A DNA stretch of 64,000 nucleotides, taken from assembly GCF_007725405.1 (NCBI RefSeq), contig NZ_CP042163.1, forward strand, positions 806,001 through 870,000, written 5' to 3'. A program made the translations under genes and the position numbers. The notes below the pieces were generated by a model, which was given only the letters and a program-made list of their open reading frames with translations, ran no database searches and was not told the origin of the DNA. Below are positions 51,967-60,716 of this stretch, one piece after another. The first letter of the stretch is position 1. Each line of letters begins with the position of its first letter. Source of the stretch: Shouchella miscanthi (GTDB lineage Bacteria > Bacillota > Bacilli > Bacillales > Bacillaceae_D).

Positions 51967-53592
51967 ATGAGCACCTTTCATAAAAGAGGACTAACGATTG
52001 AGCGCCTGCTTGAGCTTGAGCCTTTACATGGTGCTCAGTTAATAACGGGTGAACAAAATAAGCGAAACCGAATTTCAAGAATTAACATCATGGGTTCACC
52101 GGATATTGATCAATTTGTGCGTCCAGAAGAATTTGTTATGACAACAGGCTATTTGTTTAAGGACAATACCATCCATTTAAAGAAGCTGATCGATGCCCTT
52201 CATGACAGAGGGGTAACCGGAATGGGTATTAAAGTGGAGCGTTTTATTGATGTCATTCCAGAAGATCTTTTGAGCCGTGCGCGCGAGTTGTCTTTCCCAG
52301 TCATTGAAATCCGTCCACAAACCATATTTTCTGATGTCGTGAGGGTAGCAATGGAAGAAGTGTTTTATCAGGAATCTGAGCATCTAGTCACTTTGTATCA
52401 TCGCGTACAAGTCTTTATGGATCAACTAAATCGTGATCATTCTTTACCTGATTTATTGGCAGGAATTGAACAGATGATTGGCAATCCAATTGTGGTACTG
52501 GATTTTGAGGAACAGCTTACTGCACCACTGTTTGAGCAAGTGTTAGAACCGAAAGAGTGTCTCCACCTTAACCATACGTTAGAAGCAAAAGCAGGCATTG
52601 GTAAAACAACGATTACGATTAGAGACGAATCGTTTCAATGTTACTGTGTGCCTCTTGTATCGGAAGGTCTTATTCACTTTGTTCCCTATATAGCATGTAT
52701 TGAGACGAATGTTGATCTCACGGAAGTGGATTGTATGACACTAGATAAAGTGAGTTCAATGTTAAGTATCGAGCTGACCAATCAAACGGCTAGAAAACGA
52801 ATTGAACAAAAATATTTAAACCAATTTGTTAAAGAATTAGTTGTTGGAGACATTGTTTCGGATTATGAAATTGATCTACGCGCCCATTCATTCGATTTAG
52901 ATTTAAAAGATAAGTGGTTCCAAACCGTTATTTTAGATCTGGAAGGAGGAGTATTTTCTGATGTTACGGCATTTCAACTTTTCTTAAAGAAAATGACAAT
53001 GCAGTCACACGGTCAAGTAGTAGGAACATCATTAGATAAGGCGTTTGTCATGCTGCTATGTGTGAAACAAAAAGCAAGCATACCGAACATGCTTCAGATC
53101 ATCGAAACGGCTGTTAACCGAATCGTCAAGAAAGACGGTCAACGCCCCCTTTATCAACTTTACGGGGGAAGAGCTGTTCAAGACATTGCTCACATTAAGC
53201 AAAGCTTTAATGAAGCTTATCATGTAAAGACCATCGCAAAACATAATCAGTTAACAGCGCCTGTAGTGAACTATGACGATTTACATGTCTATCAGCTCCT
53301 ATACCATTTACCACAAACGCCTGAAGTCGCTCATTATCTTGAAGAAATAATTGGTCCATTACGAAGCACAAGAAATGATGCCCTTTATTTCGAAACATTA
53401 GATGTTTTTTTTAAGAATAACAAGAATGTTCGCGCCACTGCTGACACCTTATATGCTCACTACAATACGATTGTGTACCGTTTGGAGAAAATTTCAACAT
53501 TACTTGGAATCGATTTGCAAGATGCAGAAGCATGCTTAGAACTTCAGCTAGCTTTAAAACTTCGATTTACTCATTTATTTAAAGGAGGATGA
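51967..53592 (+). CDS. PucR-family transcriptional regulator
   Basis: A 541-residue regulator: N-terminal PucR sensory domain (residues about 10-130, with VRPEEFVMTTGYLF), a GGDEF-like/CdaR middle region, and a C-terminal PucR-type helix-turn-helix (about 480-535, with NVRATADTLYAHYNTIVYRLEKI). In B. subtilis PucR controls purine catabolism. Its position inside the operon points to control of this pathway by its own substrate. Confidence 0.92.
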   Translation: MSTFHKRGLTIERLLELEPLHGAQLITGEQNKRNRISRINIMGSPDIDQFVRPEEFVMTTGYLFKDNTIHLKKLIDALHDRGVTGMGIKVERFIDVIPEDLLSRARELSFPVIEIRPQTIFSDVVRVAMEEVFYQESEHLVTLYHRVQVFMDQLNRDHSLPDLLAGIEQMIGNPIVVLDFEEQLTAPLFEQVLEPKECLHLNHTLEAKAGIGKTTITIRDESFQCYCVPLVSEGLIHFVPYIACIETNVDLTEVDCMTLDKVSSMLSIELTNQTARKRIEQKYLNQFVKELVVGDIVSDYEIDLRAHSFDLDLKDKWFQTVILDLEGGVFSDVTAFQLFLKKMTMQSHGQVVGTSLDKAFVMLLCVKQKASIPNMLQIIETAVNRIVKKDGQRPLYQLYGGRAVQDIAHIKQSFNEAYHVKTIAKHNQLTAPVVNYDDLHVYQLLYHLPQTPEVAHYLEEIIGPLRSTRNDALYFETLDVFFKNNKNVRATADTLYAHYNTIVYRLEKISTLLGIDLQDAEACLELQLALKLRFTHLFKGG

Positions 53593-53599
53593 TGATGAA

Positions 53600-54784
53600 A
53601 TGATGGAATCACGAGCATTTATACAAAGAGGTTGGAGCGTGAAGGAGAACAAAAGGGAAGGAAGTTTACATACGTATACATTTGCTGTGAAGGATGTGTT
53701 TGATATTCAAGGGCACACGTCTAGTGCTGGGAATCCTGACTGGCTTGCTACGCATGAAACAGCGACCACCTATGCCCCGGCTATTAAGCAACTCTTACAT
53801 GAAGGGGCAACCCTTGTTGGTACAACGTTAACAGATGAATTAATGTTTAGTTTAAATGGAGAAAACGTTCATTATGGAACGCCAATTAATCCTGTGGCAA
53901 ACGACCGTATACCAGGGGGATCTTCTAGTGGATCGGCTGTTGCTGTAGCAGACGGTTCCGTTGATTTTGCTCTTGGTACAGATACAGCTGGTTCGGTTCG
54001 TATTCCGGCAAGCTATTGTGGTATTTATGGTTTTCGGCCTACTCATAACGCTGTCTCGATAGAAGGTGTTATTCCACTTGCTGCTCGTTTTGATACAGTT
54101 GGATGGTTTGCACGCTCTGCCTCTTTGCTAGAAAACGTAGGAAACGTCCTGTTACCAAAAAGTGATAAACAGCCAACGGCCTTTTCAACCGTATATGTAC
54201 CTGAAGAAGCATTACAACTTGTGCAGCCTCAAGTGGCAGAAGCCTTCTTAGCAGCGTTAAAAGCAATGGTAGGAGAGTTAACCATTGTCTCAATTCGTTT
54301 AACAACAGATCGGCTAGACACTTACATGGAGACTTTTCGCACGTTGCAAGGCTACCAAATATGGCAAACACATAGGGAATGGATCGAAACGCAGCAGCCA
54401 ACATTTGCAGATGACATTGCTACTCGATTTCGGTGGACTAGTACGATAACGATAGAAGAGCAAAGGCGTGCAGAAGAACAAGCCCTCATCATTAAATCCC
54501 AGCTACAAGAACGATTAAAAAACGGTGGTTTGTTAGCAATTCCAACTTCACCAGATGTGGCGCCGCTGGTTGGGACAGACCCGAGCGACCTAGAAGTGCA
54601 TCGGACGAATACATTTAAACTGACGGCTATTAGTGGGTTGGCTGAAAGTCCACAAGTAACAATGCCGCGCTTAACCGTTCATGGCTTACCAGTAGGTCTG
54701 TCTTTTCTAGCACACAAGCACAATGATTTGGCACTTTTGCAATTTGCACGAAGCGTACAAGAAAAAGAAGAGGTGTTGTTATGA
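53600..54784 (+). CDS. Amidase signature-family hydrolase
   Basis: A 394-residue amidase with the Ser-cisSer-Lys triad visible: Lys31 in AVKDVFDI, Ser108 in PGGSSSGSAVA and Ser132 in GTDTAGSVRIPAS (the 24-residue spacing between the serines is the family norm). In context it could be a ureidomalonase, biuret hydrolase or allophanate hydrolase acting on the ring-opened product. Shorter than AtzF and without its C-terminal domain. Ends in a 4-base overlap with the FAH gene. Confidence 0.88.
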   Translation: MMESRAFIQRGWSVKENKREGSLHTYTFAVKDVFDIQGHTSSAGNPDWLATHETATTYAPAIKQLLHEGATLVGTTLTDELMFSLNGENVHYGTPINPVANDRIPGGSSSGSAVAVADGSVDFALGTDTAGSVRIPASYCGIYGFRPTHNAVSIEGVIPLAARFDTVGWFARSASLLENVGNVLLPKSDKQPTAFSTVYVPEEALQLVQPQVAEAFLAALKAMVGELTIVSIRLTTDRLDTYMETFRTLQGYQIWQTHREWIETQQPTFADDIATRFRWTSTITIEEQRRAEEQALIIKSQLQERLKNGGLLAIPTSPDVAPLVGTDPSDLEVHRTNTFKLTAISGLAESPQVTMPRLTVHGLPVGLSFLAHKHNDLALLQFARSVQEKEEVLL

Positions 54785-55656
54785 AACTTGTATCCTATAA
54801 AACGAATGAAGAAGAGCAAGGAGCGATTGAGCTTGATGGGAAACTAATTCCGCTCCTTGCCTTGAACGACCATTTTCAATTTCATTACGAAACAACGGTT
54901 TTTTCCTTACTGGAAAAAGGACAGTATGAGTCTCTGAAAAACTGGTATGTACATGAGGGAAAAGAAGCGCTAGCAAATTCTTCTTTGCCTTTTCTAGAAG
55001 AATGGGCACCTGCCCCCCTCTATAGACATCCACGAAAAATATGGGGAATTGGTATGAACTACAGGAAAGGTGATGAGGATCAATTTGCTTCAAATACGGT
55101 TGCTCCTGTTAGCTTTATGAAACCAGACACTAGTTTAATAGGGGCGGGAGATCTCATTCAAATACCTCCTTTATCTAAAAATACGACGGCAGAAGCAGAA
55201 CTGGCACTCGTCATAGGAAAAACGTGCAAGGAAGTGTCAGAAGCTGATGCACTTGACTATGTAGCTGGGGTTGCAGCCGCCCTTGACATGACTGAAGCAG
55301 ACATCCACGCCGAAAACTTACGCTATCTGACACGAGCAAAAAGCTTTAACACGTTCTTTAGCTTCGGTTCAGAACTTGTTAGTTTAGATGAATATCCATG
55401 TTTAGATGATATTCACGTTACGACACTACAGGACGGGGAGGAGCAGCATACCAATCGGATAGGAGCCATGCGGTATAGCCTAGCCTATATTGTTTCTTTT
55501 CATTCAGAAGTGATGACCCTTTTGCCAGGTGATATCCTACTAACTGGTACACCTGGAGCGGTCGTCTTGCGGGATGGCGTTGTAGTGTCTTGTCGTATTA
55601 GTGGGTTCAGTAAGGAGTTAGAAAACAAGGCTGCGAGCAAAGGGATACTTTCTTAA
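54781..55656 (+). CDS. Fumarylacetoacetate hydrolase-family protein
   Basis: A 291-residue FAH-family enzyme. The metal-binding acidic residues are in TAEAELALVIG and ALDMTEADI; the catalytic region includes RAKSFNTFFSFG and GDILLTGTPGAV. Family members cleave or decarboxylate beta-keto acids or hydrolyse acylpyruvates. Its role at the end of this operon is unclear; it may process the acyl product of the amidase. Confidence 0.88.
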   Translation: MKLVSYKTNEEEQGAIELDGKLIPLLALNDHFQFHYETTVFSLLEKGQYESLKNWYVHEGKEALANSSLPFLEEWAPAPLYRHPRKIWGIGMNYRKGDEDQFASNTVAPVSFMKPDTSLIGAGDLIQIPPLSKNTTAEAELALVIGKTCKEVSEADALDYVAGVAAALDMTEADIHAENLRYLTRAKSFNTFFSFGSELVSLDEYPCLDDIHVTTLQDGEEQHTNRIGAMRYSLAYIVSFHSEVMTLLPGDILLTGTPGAVVLRDGVVVSCRISGFSKELENKAASKGILS

Positions 55657-55702
55657 TCCTCATCTTTCTTAGCTATGTATAAAGAATACTAAAGTGGCAA
55701 AT

Positions 55703-55752
55703 GACAAACTTCACAGAAAAAGGAAGGTAGTCCTGATTTCTATGAAGTTTGT
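55703..55752. repeat. Long imperfect hairpin between converging genes
   Basis: ACAAACTTCA (55703-55712) and TGAAGTTTGT (55742-55751), extended by AGAAA/TTTCT after a mismatch, form a long stem with an unpaired loop. No T-run follows, so a bidirectional terminator is only possible. Confidence 0.45.
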
Positions 55753-55800
55753 GTCATCTCCCTGTTATGAGAAATAGGGATCTCCTAAGTGCTTGTACGA

Positions 55801-56694
55801 TTAGCGCTTCGTATATGTAATTTTTGCGACTGCATCATGCAGATGGATGGATTCTTGATTTTGACAGGTGACCTTAAAGGCGGTTACCCAGTCATACTCA
55901 TAAAGATCGGCAGCAACAAGTCTTACTAAATCTTCAACGAAGCGAGGATTCTCAAATGCTTGCTCCGTGACTACTTTTTCGTCTGGCCTCTTTAAAATGG
56001 GGTGAATCTTCGCACTAGCATTTGATTCCGCTGCTCCTAACAATTCATTCTTCCAATCTATTTTGGCTTCGTCAAAGTCTTCACATAGTTCCACACTCAT
56101 TTTTACTTCCCCACGCTGGTTATGAGCGCTATACTCACTGATTTCTTTTGAACAAGGGCAAAGAGTCGTTACTAAGCATGTTAGGGTTAATTCTGTTTTA
56201 AACCCTAGTGTTTTAGAGTAGTTTAGCGAGATCTCGATCTCAGAATGATTATAAGCAGATTGTAATGAGGTCGGCGCCTCTCTTGAATAAAACCATGGAA
56301 AAGCAACGTGAATATCAATCATGTCTTGATTTAAACGATCAGCTAACGATCGTGCTAGATTTTTTAGTGACTCAAGAGATAAGGTTTTGTGTTGACCATT
56401 GAATTCTTCAAGGCCTGTTATCAAACGACTCATATTGGTGCCTTTTGCATATCGATCTAATTGTGCACCTATTGAAAAAGTAGCTACGGTTGTTTGAATG
56501 CCTGGGCTTGATGTGCTTTTTATTTGTATAGGTTGTTTAACATTGGCAACCCCTACAAAATGAACGTCGAATAGAAAGTCCTTATGTGTATTTTGTATAT
56601 CCTGCATATGTTCTTTTTCAGTTGGCTTGGTTTTAACGCTTGGTGAAACAGAACCAAATAACTTATGACGTTCTGCTTTCAAAGGTATTTTCAT
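55801..56694 (-). CDS. folE2: GTP cyclohydrolase FolE2 (type IB)
   Basis: FolE2 makes 7,8-dihydroneopterin triphosphate for folate synthesis using a metal other than zinc, so it replaces zinc-dependent FolE under zinc starvation. The 297-residue protein shows the family N-terminus (ERHKLFGSVSPS, KPTEKEHMQDIQNT) and the active-site cysteine region TLCPCSKEISEYSAHNQRG. Zinc control is shown by the Zur box at 56839 upstream. The start site is weak in ribosome binding consensus. Confidence 0.95.
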   Translation of the reverse strand: MKIPLKAERHKLFGSVSPSVKTKPTEKEHMQDIQNTHKDFLFDVHFVGVANVKQPIQIKSTSSPGIQTTVATFSIGAQLDRYAKGTNMSRLITGLEEFNGQHKTLSLESLKNLARSLADRLNQDMIDIHVAFPWFYSREAPTSLQSAYNHSEIEISLNYSKTLGFKTELTLTCLVTTLCPCSKEISEYSAHNQRGEVKMSVELCEDFDEAKIDWKNELLGAAESNASAKIHPILKRPDEKVVTEQAFENPRFVEDLVRLVAADLYEYDWVTAFKVTCQNQESIHLHDAVAKITYTKR

Positions 56695-56838
56695 AATAAG
56701 CGCTCAACTCACTTTCGTTCTACATTGTTTGTTTCTTAATTGTATCTACAGACATCCGTTCGTTCGAAGGTTATGTCTCTATCGTATCATTAACCATGGA
56801 GGAATCTTAATTGTTAGCATGTCATAAATGCACCTTTC

Positions 56839-56859
56839 AAACCGTAATCGTTACGATTT
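56839..56859 (-). promoter_or_regulatory. Zur box of folE2
   Basis: AAACCGTAAT-C-GTTACGATTT, 19 of 21 positions matching the Bacillus Zur consensus (AAATCGTAAT-n-ATTACGATTT). It lies about 145 bases before folE2. Confidence 0.88.
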
Positions 56860-57162
56860 AATTATAGGATAAGTCTCTTTGGAAAAGCAAGAAGAATCTA
56901 GATTTTTCGAAGTAGAGAAAGAAATAGATGAAATAGACTACTAGAATATGGGGAGGACGTCTGTTGCTTGGATCATAACCGTTTGAAGCACAAAAGGTTT
57001 TACCATATTTTTTAGCTATCTACAGGGTAAGTAGTCTGCTAATGGTTCTAGAGGGAACGATCATCTCAAAAAAATGGTACTTCTTGCTTTCAGACGGTTT
57101 AATCCAATTCATTCAAAAGAAATAGTGATGAATCGAGTGACAAATAAAATTAAAAAACGATC

Positions 57163-57215
57163 TTGACAAAGTGTATGCCAACAATATAATCTATAAAACG
57201 TAATGATTACGATTA
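57163..57215 (+). promoter_or_regulatory. Promoter with Zur box for the zinc lipoprotein genes
   Basis: TTGACA (57163-57168), a 16-base spacer and TATAAT (57185-57190) with a Zur box centred on 57205 (CGTAAT-g-ATTACG, 19 of 21 consensus positions) covering the start-site region. Zur with zinc should block initiation. Confidence 0.9.
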
Positions 57216-57236
57216 ATATTGAAAAAGGGAAGGGTG

Positions 57237-58223
57237 ATGAGGTTGAAGAAGTCATTTATATTGGTTAGTGTTTTAGCGCTAAGTACAACTTTAGCTGCTT
57301 GTCAGGATTCAACTGAACAAACAAATAATACTGGATCCAATCAAGAAGATACTACAAACAATTCTTCTGATGATGCTGAGGCAAATGAAACAGGAGAGAT
57401 TGCTATAGAAGGTTTAGGTCATCACTATCATACAGGTGACACCATCGAATTAACGGCATCAACTTCTGAAAATGTTGATTATGACCATTGGCACTGGTAT
57501 ACAAAAGAACCTGGTCAAACAGAATGGGAAGTAGCGTCTGGACAACAATCTGAAACATTTAGCGATGAAGCAGCTACTGATGGCTTAGAGATTAAAGCAA
57601 CTCTCTATGACGATGATCACAATGTGTACGCAGAATCAGAAGCTGTAACCATTGTAATTGACGACCACCACGGTCATGACGAGGAGAGTCGACAAATTTA
57701 TCAAGGCTATTTTGATGATGAGCAAGTTCAAGATAGAGAATTATCAGATTGGGATGGCGATTGGCAATCCGTTTATCCGTATCTTGTGAGCGGTGATTTA
57801 GATGAAGTCTTTGAACATAAAGCAGAAGAAGGAAGTATGACTGCAGAAGAGTATAAAGACTACTATACAACTGGATATGAAACAGATGTAGAAAGAATTA
57901 TTATTGATAATGGCCACGTTACATTCTTTGAAAACGATGAAGAATACTCTGGTGAGTATGAGTATGATGGATACGAAATTTTAACTTATGAAAAAGGAAA
58001 TCGTGGTGTTCGTTTTGTATACGAACTAGCTGAAGGGGATGACGAGATGCCTCAATACATTCAATTCAGTGATCACATTATTTTTCCAACACCTTCAAGT
58101 CATTTCCACTTGTATTGGGGAGATGACAAAGAGGAACTCTTCGAAGAGGTAACCCATTGGCCAACGTATTACCCGTCTGAATTAGATGCGGATGGCATTG
58201 TACGTGATCAACTAGCGCACTAA
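57237..58223 (+). CDS. ZinT-domain zinc lipoprotein with His/Trp-rich N-terminal domain
   Basis: A 328-residue lipoprotein: signal peptide with lipobox LAAC near residue 22, a Ser/Asn/Asp linker, then an approximately 85-residue domain (residues 49-132) starting HYHTGDTIELT and containing DHWHWY and KATLYDDDHNVYAES. The C-terminal part (about 140-328) is a ZinT/YodA zinc-binding domain with WDGDWQSVYPYL. In many Firmicutes ZinT is fused to AdcA; here it is separate and combined with this extra domain. The start at 57237 is chosen over the TTG at 57219. Zur-controlled promoter directly upstream. Confidence 0.88.
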   Translation: MRLKKSFILVSVLALSTTLAACQDSTEQTNNTGSNQEDTTNNSSDDAEANETGEIAIEGLGHHYHTGDTIELTASTSENVDYDHWHWYTKEPGQTEWEVASGQQSETFSDEAATDGLEIKATLYDDDHNVYAESEAVTIVIDDHHGHDEESRQIYQGYFDDEQVQDRELSDWDGDWQSVYPYLVSGDLDEVFEHKAEEGSMTAEEYKDYYTTGYETDVERIIIDNGHVTFFENDEEYSGEYEYDGYEILTYEKGNRGVRFVYELAEGDDEMPQYIQFSDHIIFPTPSSHFHLYWGDDKEELFEEVTHWPTYYPSELDADGIVRDQLAH

Positions 58224-58232
58224 TAATCTTTG

Positions 58233-58270
58233 AGAAGAAAAGCGTTTCGCTTTTCTTCCTATTTTTGTTT
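58233..58270 (+). terminator. Hairpin between the two zinc lipoprotein genes
   Basis: GAAGAAAAGCG-ttt-CGCTTTTCTTC, an 11-bp perfect stem, followed by CTATTTTTG. It would limit readthrough from the ZinT lipoprotein gene into the ZnuA-like gene, which has no obvious promoter of its own. Confidence 0.7.
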
Positions 58271-58286
58271 AAAAGGAGTAGCAGGG

Positions 58287-59828
58287 ATGAATAAAAAAGT
58301 ATATCGACCGATACTGGCAAGTTGCGCAGCAATAGCGGTTCTCTCCGGTTGTCAATCGCAAGACGGGCAAAACAACACTAGTGACGATTCTCGAATTTCA
58401 GTAGTAGCCTCTTTTTTGCCAATGTATGAGTTTACAAAACAAGTGGCTGGTGACCGTGCGAACGTTCAATTAATGGTATCAGAAGGCCAAGATGCGCATC
58501 ATTATGAACCAAGTGCTCAAGATGTTGCAACCATGAACGAAACAGATGTGTTTGTTTATAGCAGTGAGGAAATGGAATTCTGGGTTAATCGTTTATTTAA
58601 TGCGATAGAAAATGATGATCTAATCGTTGCTCGTGCAGCAGATGGGCTTGATTACGGAGAGCAACATTACGAAGAGGCCGAGGTGACGATGAACGGCATA
58701 GCAGATCACTATCACACAGGAGACACGATTGAAATCACGGCCACTCTTTCTGAGGATGTAAACTTGGATCACTGGCACTGGTATGAACGAGAGTCTCCTG
58801 ATGAGGAATGGACTGCTTTGTCGGGTCAATATTCAGAAACTCTAAATCTTGATGCGCCTGAGGAGAGTTTTGAAGTAAAAGCAGTAATCTATGATAATAA
58901 CCACAATGTGTATGCTGAATCGCAACCGGAAGAGATTCGTATTGATAATCATGAAAATGACGATTCAAACCACGAGGACCACAATCACGACCATAGTGAA
59001 GAAGATAATGAGCAGGTAAATTCGAACGAAGAGATTGATATTATCGGTTTAGCAGATCATTATCATACTGGAGATGTGGTTACATTAGTAGCAGACGTGC
59101 ATAAAAACACAAGTTTTGATAAGTGGAAATGGTTTATTAGGGAAGAAGAAAGTCAGGATTGGGAAGCTGTACAAGACCAAGATACCGATCATTTCGAATA
59201 TAAGACAACTGGGGAAAGTTTTGAAGTGAAAGCTGTTCTCTATGATGAGGAAGACAATGCTTATATAGAATCACAACCTGTTTCTGTATTAATTGATGAT
59301 CACGATGATTTGGATCCACACATTTGGCTTGATCCAGTGTTAGCCCAAGATCAAGTTCTTGTCATTCGTGACGCATTGATTGAAGCTGATCCTGATGGTC
59401 AGAATGTTTATGAGGAAAATGCAGAGGCGTTTATTGAGGAGCTGAAAAGCTTGGATGAAGATTATCGCTCCACCTTGGAAGGGGCTGAAAATCGTGTTTT
59501 TGTTGTACAGCATCAAGCATTTGGTTATCTTGCCGAACGCTACAATTTAGATCAAATTGCCATAGGGGGATTATCTACTGAAGTTGAGCCGAGCCCTTCC
59601 CGTATGTCAGAAATTGCTGACTTAGTACAAGATCATGGTGTGCCAGTTATTTATTATCAACAAGGAGCTAGCTCTGCAATTGCGCAAACCGTAGCGACTG
59701 AAACAGGAACAGATACGGCTGTACTTTATGACTTAGAAGTGTTATCAGAGGAATTACTCGAAAATGACTTAGGTTACATTGAAGCGATGCGACACAATTT
59801 AGAGTCATTGCAAATAAGTATCTACTAA
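58287..59828 (+). CDS. znuA: Zinc ABC transporter binding lipoprotein with two inserted His/Trp-rich domains
   Basis: A 513-residue lipoprotein (lipobox LSGC at residue 22) of the ZnuA/AdcA family. The N-lobe (30-128) has the metal-binding AHHYEPSA near residue 71; the C-lobe restarts at DPHIWLDP near residue 343 and continues through VVQHQAFGYLAERYNL. Between them, where relatives have a short His-rich loop, lie about 210 residues with two copies of the HYHTGD domain (131-222 and 248-338) separated by a DHNHDHSEED stretch. The same domain occurs in the preceding lipoprotein. The ATG at 58287 follows AAAGGAG. Confidence 0.9.
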   Translation: MNKKVYRPILASCAAIAVLSGCQSQDGQNNTSDDSRISVVASFLPMYEFTKQVAGDRANVQLMVSEGQDAHHYEPSAQDVATMNETDVFVYSSEEMEFWVNRLFNAIENDDLIVARAADGLDYGEQHYEEAEVTMNGIADHYHTGDTIEITATLSEDVNLDHWHWYERESPDEEWTALSGQYSETLNLDAPEESFEVKAVIYDNNHNVYAESQPEEIRIDNHENDDSNHEDHNHDHSEEDNEQVNSNEEIDIIGLADHYHTGDVVTLVADVHKNTSFDKWKWFIREEESQDWEAVQDQDTDHFEYKTTGESFEVKAVLYDEEDNAYIESQPVSVLIDDHDDLDPHIWLDPVLAQDQVLVIRDALIEADPDGQNVYEENAEAFIEELKSLDEDYRSTLEGAENRVFVVQHQAFGYLAERYNLDQIAIGGLSTEVEPSPSRMSEIADLVQDHGVPVIYYQQGASSAIAQTVATETGTDTAVLYDLEVLSEELLENDLGYIEAMRHNLESLQISIY

Positions 59829-59999
59829 TCTTGTGAAAAACGAAACCATTCTAGCGTATGGATTTTTGTAAACAATCGTGGAGTCAGTAAATGGATAATG
59901 CGTCTGCCTCTTTTTATACCGATGTTCCTCTTTTGCAAATCCATTATTCTAGAATGGTGTTTCTGTACGCCGTTACTGAAAAAAGAAAGGTAGATAAGC

Positions 60000-60716
60000 A
60001 TGGTCTATATTAAAGTCGACAACCTCACTTTTCATTATGAGAAAGAACCAGTGTTAACCAACATTTCATTCGAATTAAGTCCAGGAGATTTTGTTATGCT
60101 TACTGGAGAGAATGGTGCTGCGAAAACCACGTTAATTCGCAATATGTTGGGCTTACTAAAACCATCGATAGGCAACGTAACGTTATCTCCTACTAACCAT
60201 TTAGGGGAAGAATTAATCGTTGGCTATGTTCCTCAGCAAGTCGCCTCCTTTAATGTTGGGTTTCCTAGTACAGTATGGGAGTTAGTTAGTTCGGGTCGAT
60301 ATCAAAGAGGCAAATGGTTTACAAGGTTAACTAAGAACGATAAAGCCCAAGTTGAACGTTCCCTTAAATCAGTTGGAATGTGGGAGATGCGTCACAAAAA
60401 AATAGGAGAGTTATCTGGAGGGCAAAAGCAACGCATATCGATCGCTCGTGTTTTTGCTACCGATCCAGATCTATTTATTCTTGATGAACCAACTACGGGA
60501 ATGGATAGTCAATCAAGAGAAGAATTTTATAAACTGCTTAAGCACAATTGCGAAAAACATGGTAAAAGTATTCTAATGGTTTCGCATGATCATGAAGAAC
60601 TTAGGAAATATTGTAACAAACATATTGAGTTAGTTCGGAAGGAGGGATTACCTTGGAGATGTTTTTCTATGGATTCATGCAAAGAGCTTTCCAAGCCTCA
60701 CTTCTCATCTCATTAA
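60000..60716 (+). CDS. znuC: Zinc ABC transporter ATP-binding protein
   Basis: A 238-residue ATPase resembling Bacillus ZnuC/AdcC: PQQVASFNVGFPSTVWELV, LSGGQKQRISIARV signature, LFILDEPTTGMD Walker B and a Cys-containing C-terminus (DSCKELS). Walker A reads GENGAAKTT, with Ala where most ATPases have Gly; B. subtilis ZnuC has Ser there, so this is family-normal. Its 3' end overlaps the permease gene by 64 bases. Confidence 0.93.
   Translation: MVYIKVDNLTFHYEKEPVLTNISFELSPGDFVMLTGENGAAKTTLIRNMLGLLKPSIGNVTLSPTNHLGEELIVGYVPQQVASFNVGFPSTVWELVSSGRYQRGKWFTRLTKNDKAQVERSLKSVGMWEMRHKKIGELSGGQKQRISIARVFATDPDLFILDEPTTGMDSQSREEFYKLLKHNCEKHGKSILMVSHDHEELRKYCNKHIELVRKEGLPWRCFSMDSCKELSKPHFSSH

Larger units (their letters stand above)
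56695..57236. other. Divergent zinc-responsive control region
   Basis: 542 bases between divergent zinc-starvation genes, with one Zur box for each side (56839-56859 and 57195-57215). The middle (56880-57150) has no credible gene and no recognised element. Confidence 0.5.

Noticed and set aside
60111-60140. Altered Walker A (GENGAAKTT) in ZnuC, first read as an inactivating change
   Set aside because: The B. subtilis ZnuC homologue also lacks the second Gly (it has Ser), so the change is normal for the family.
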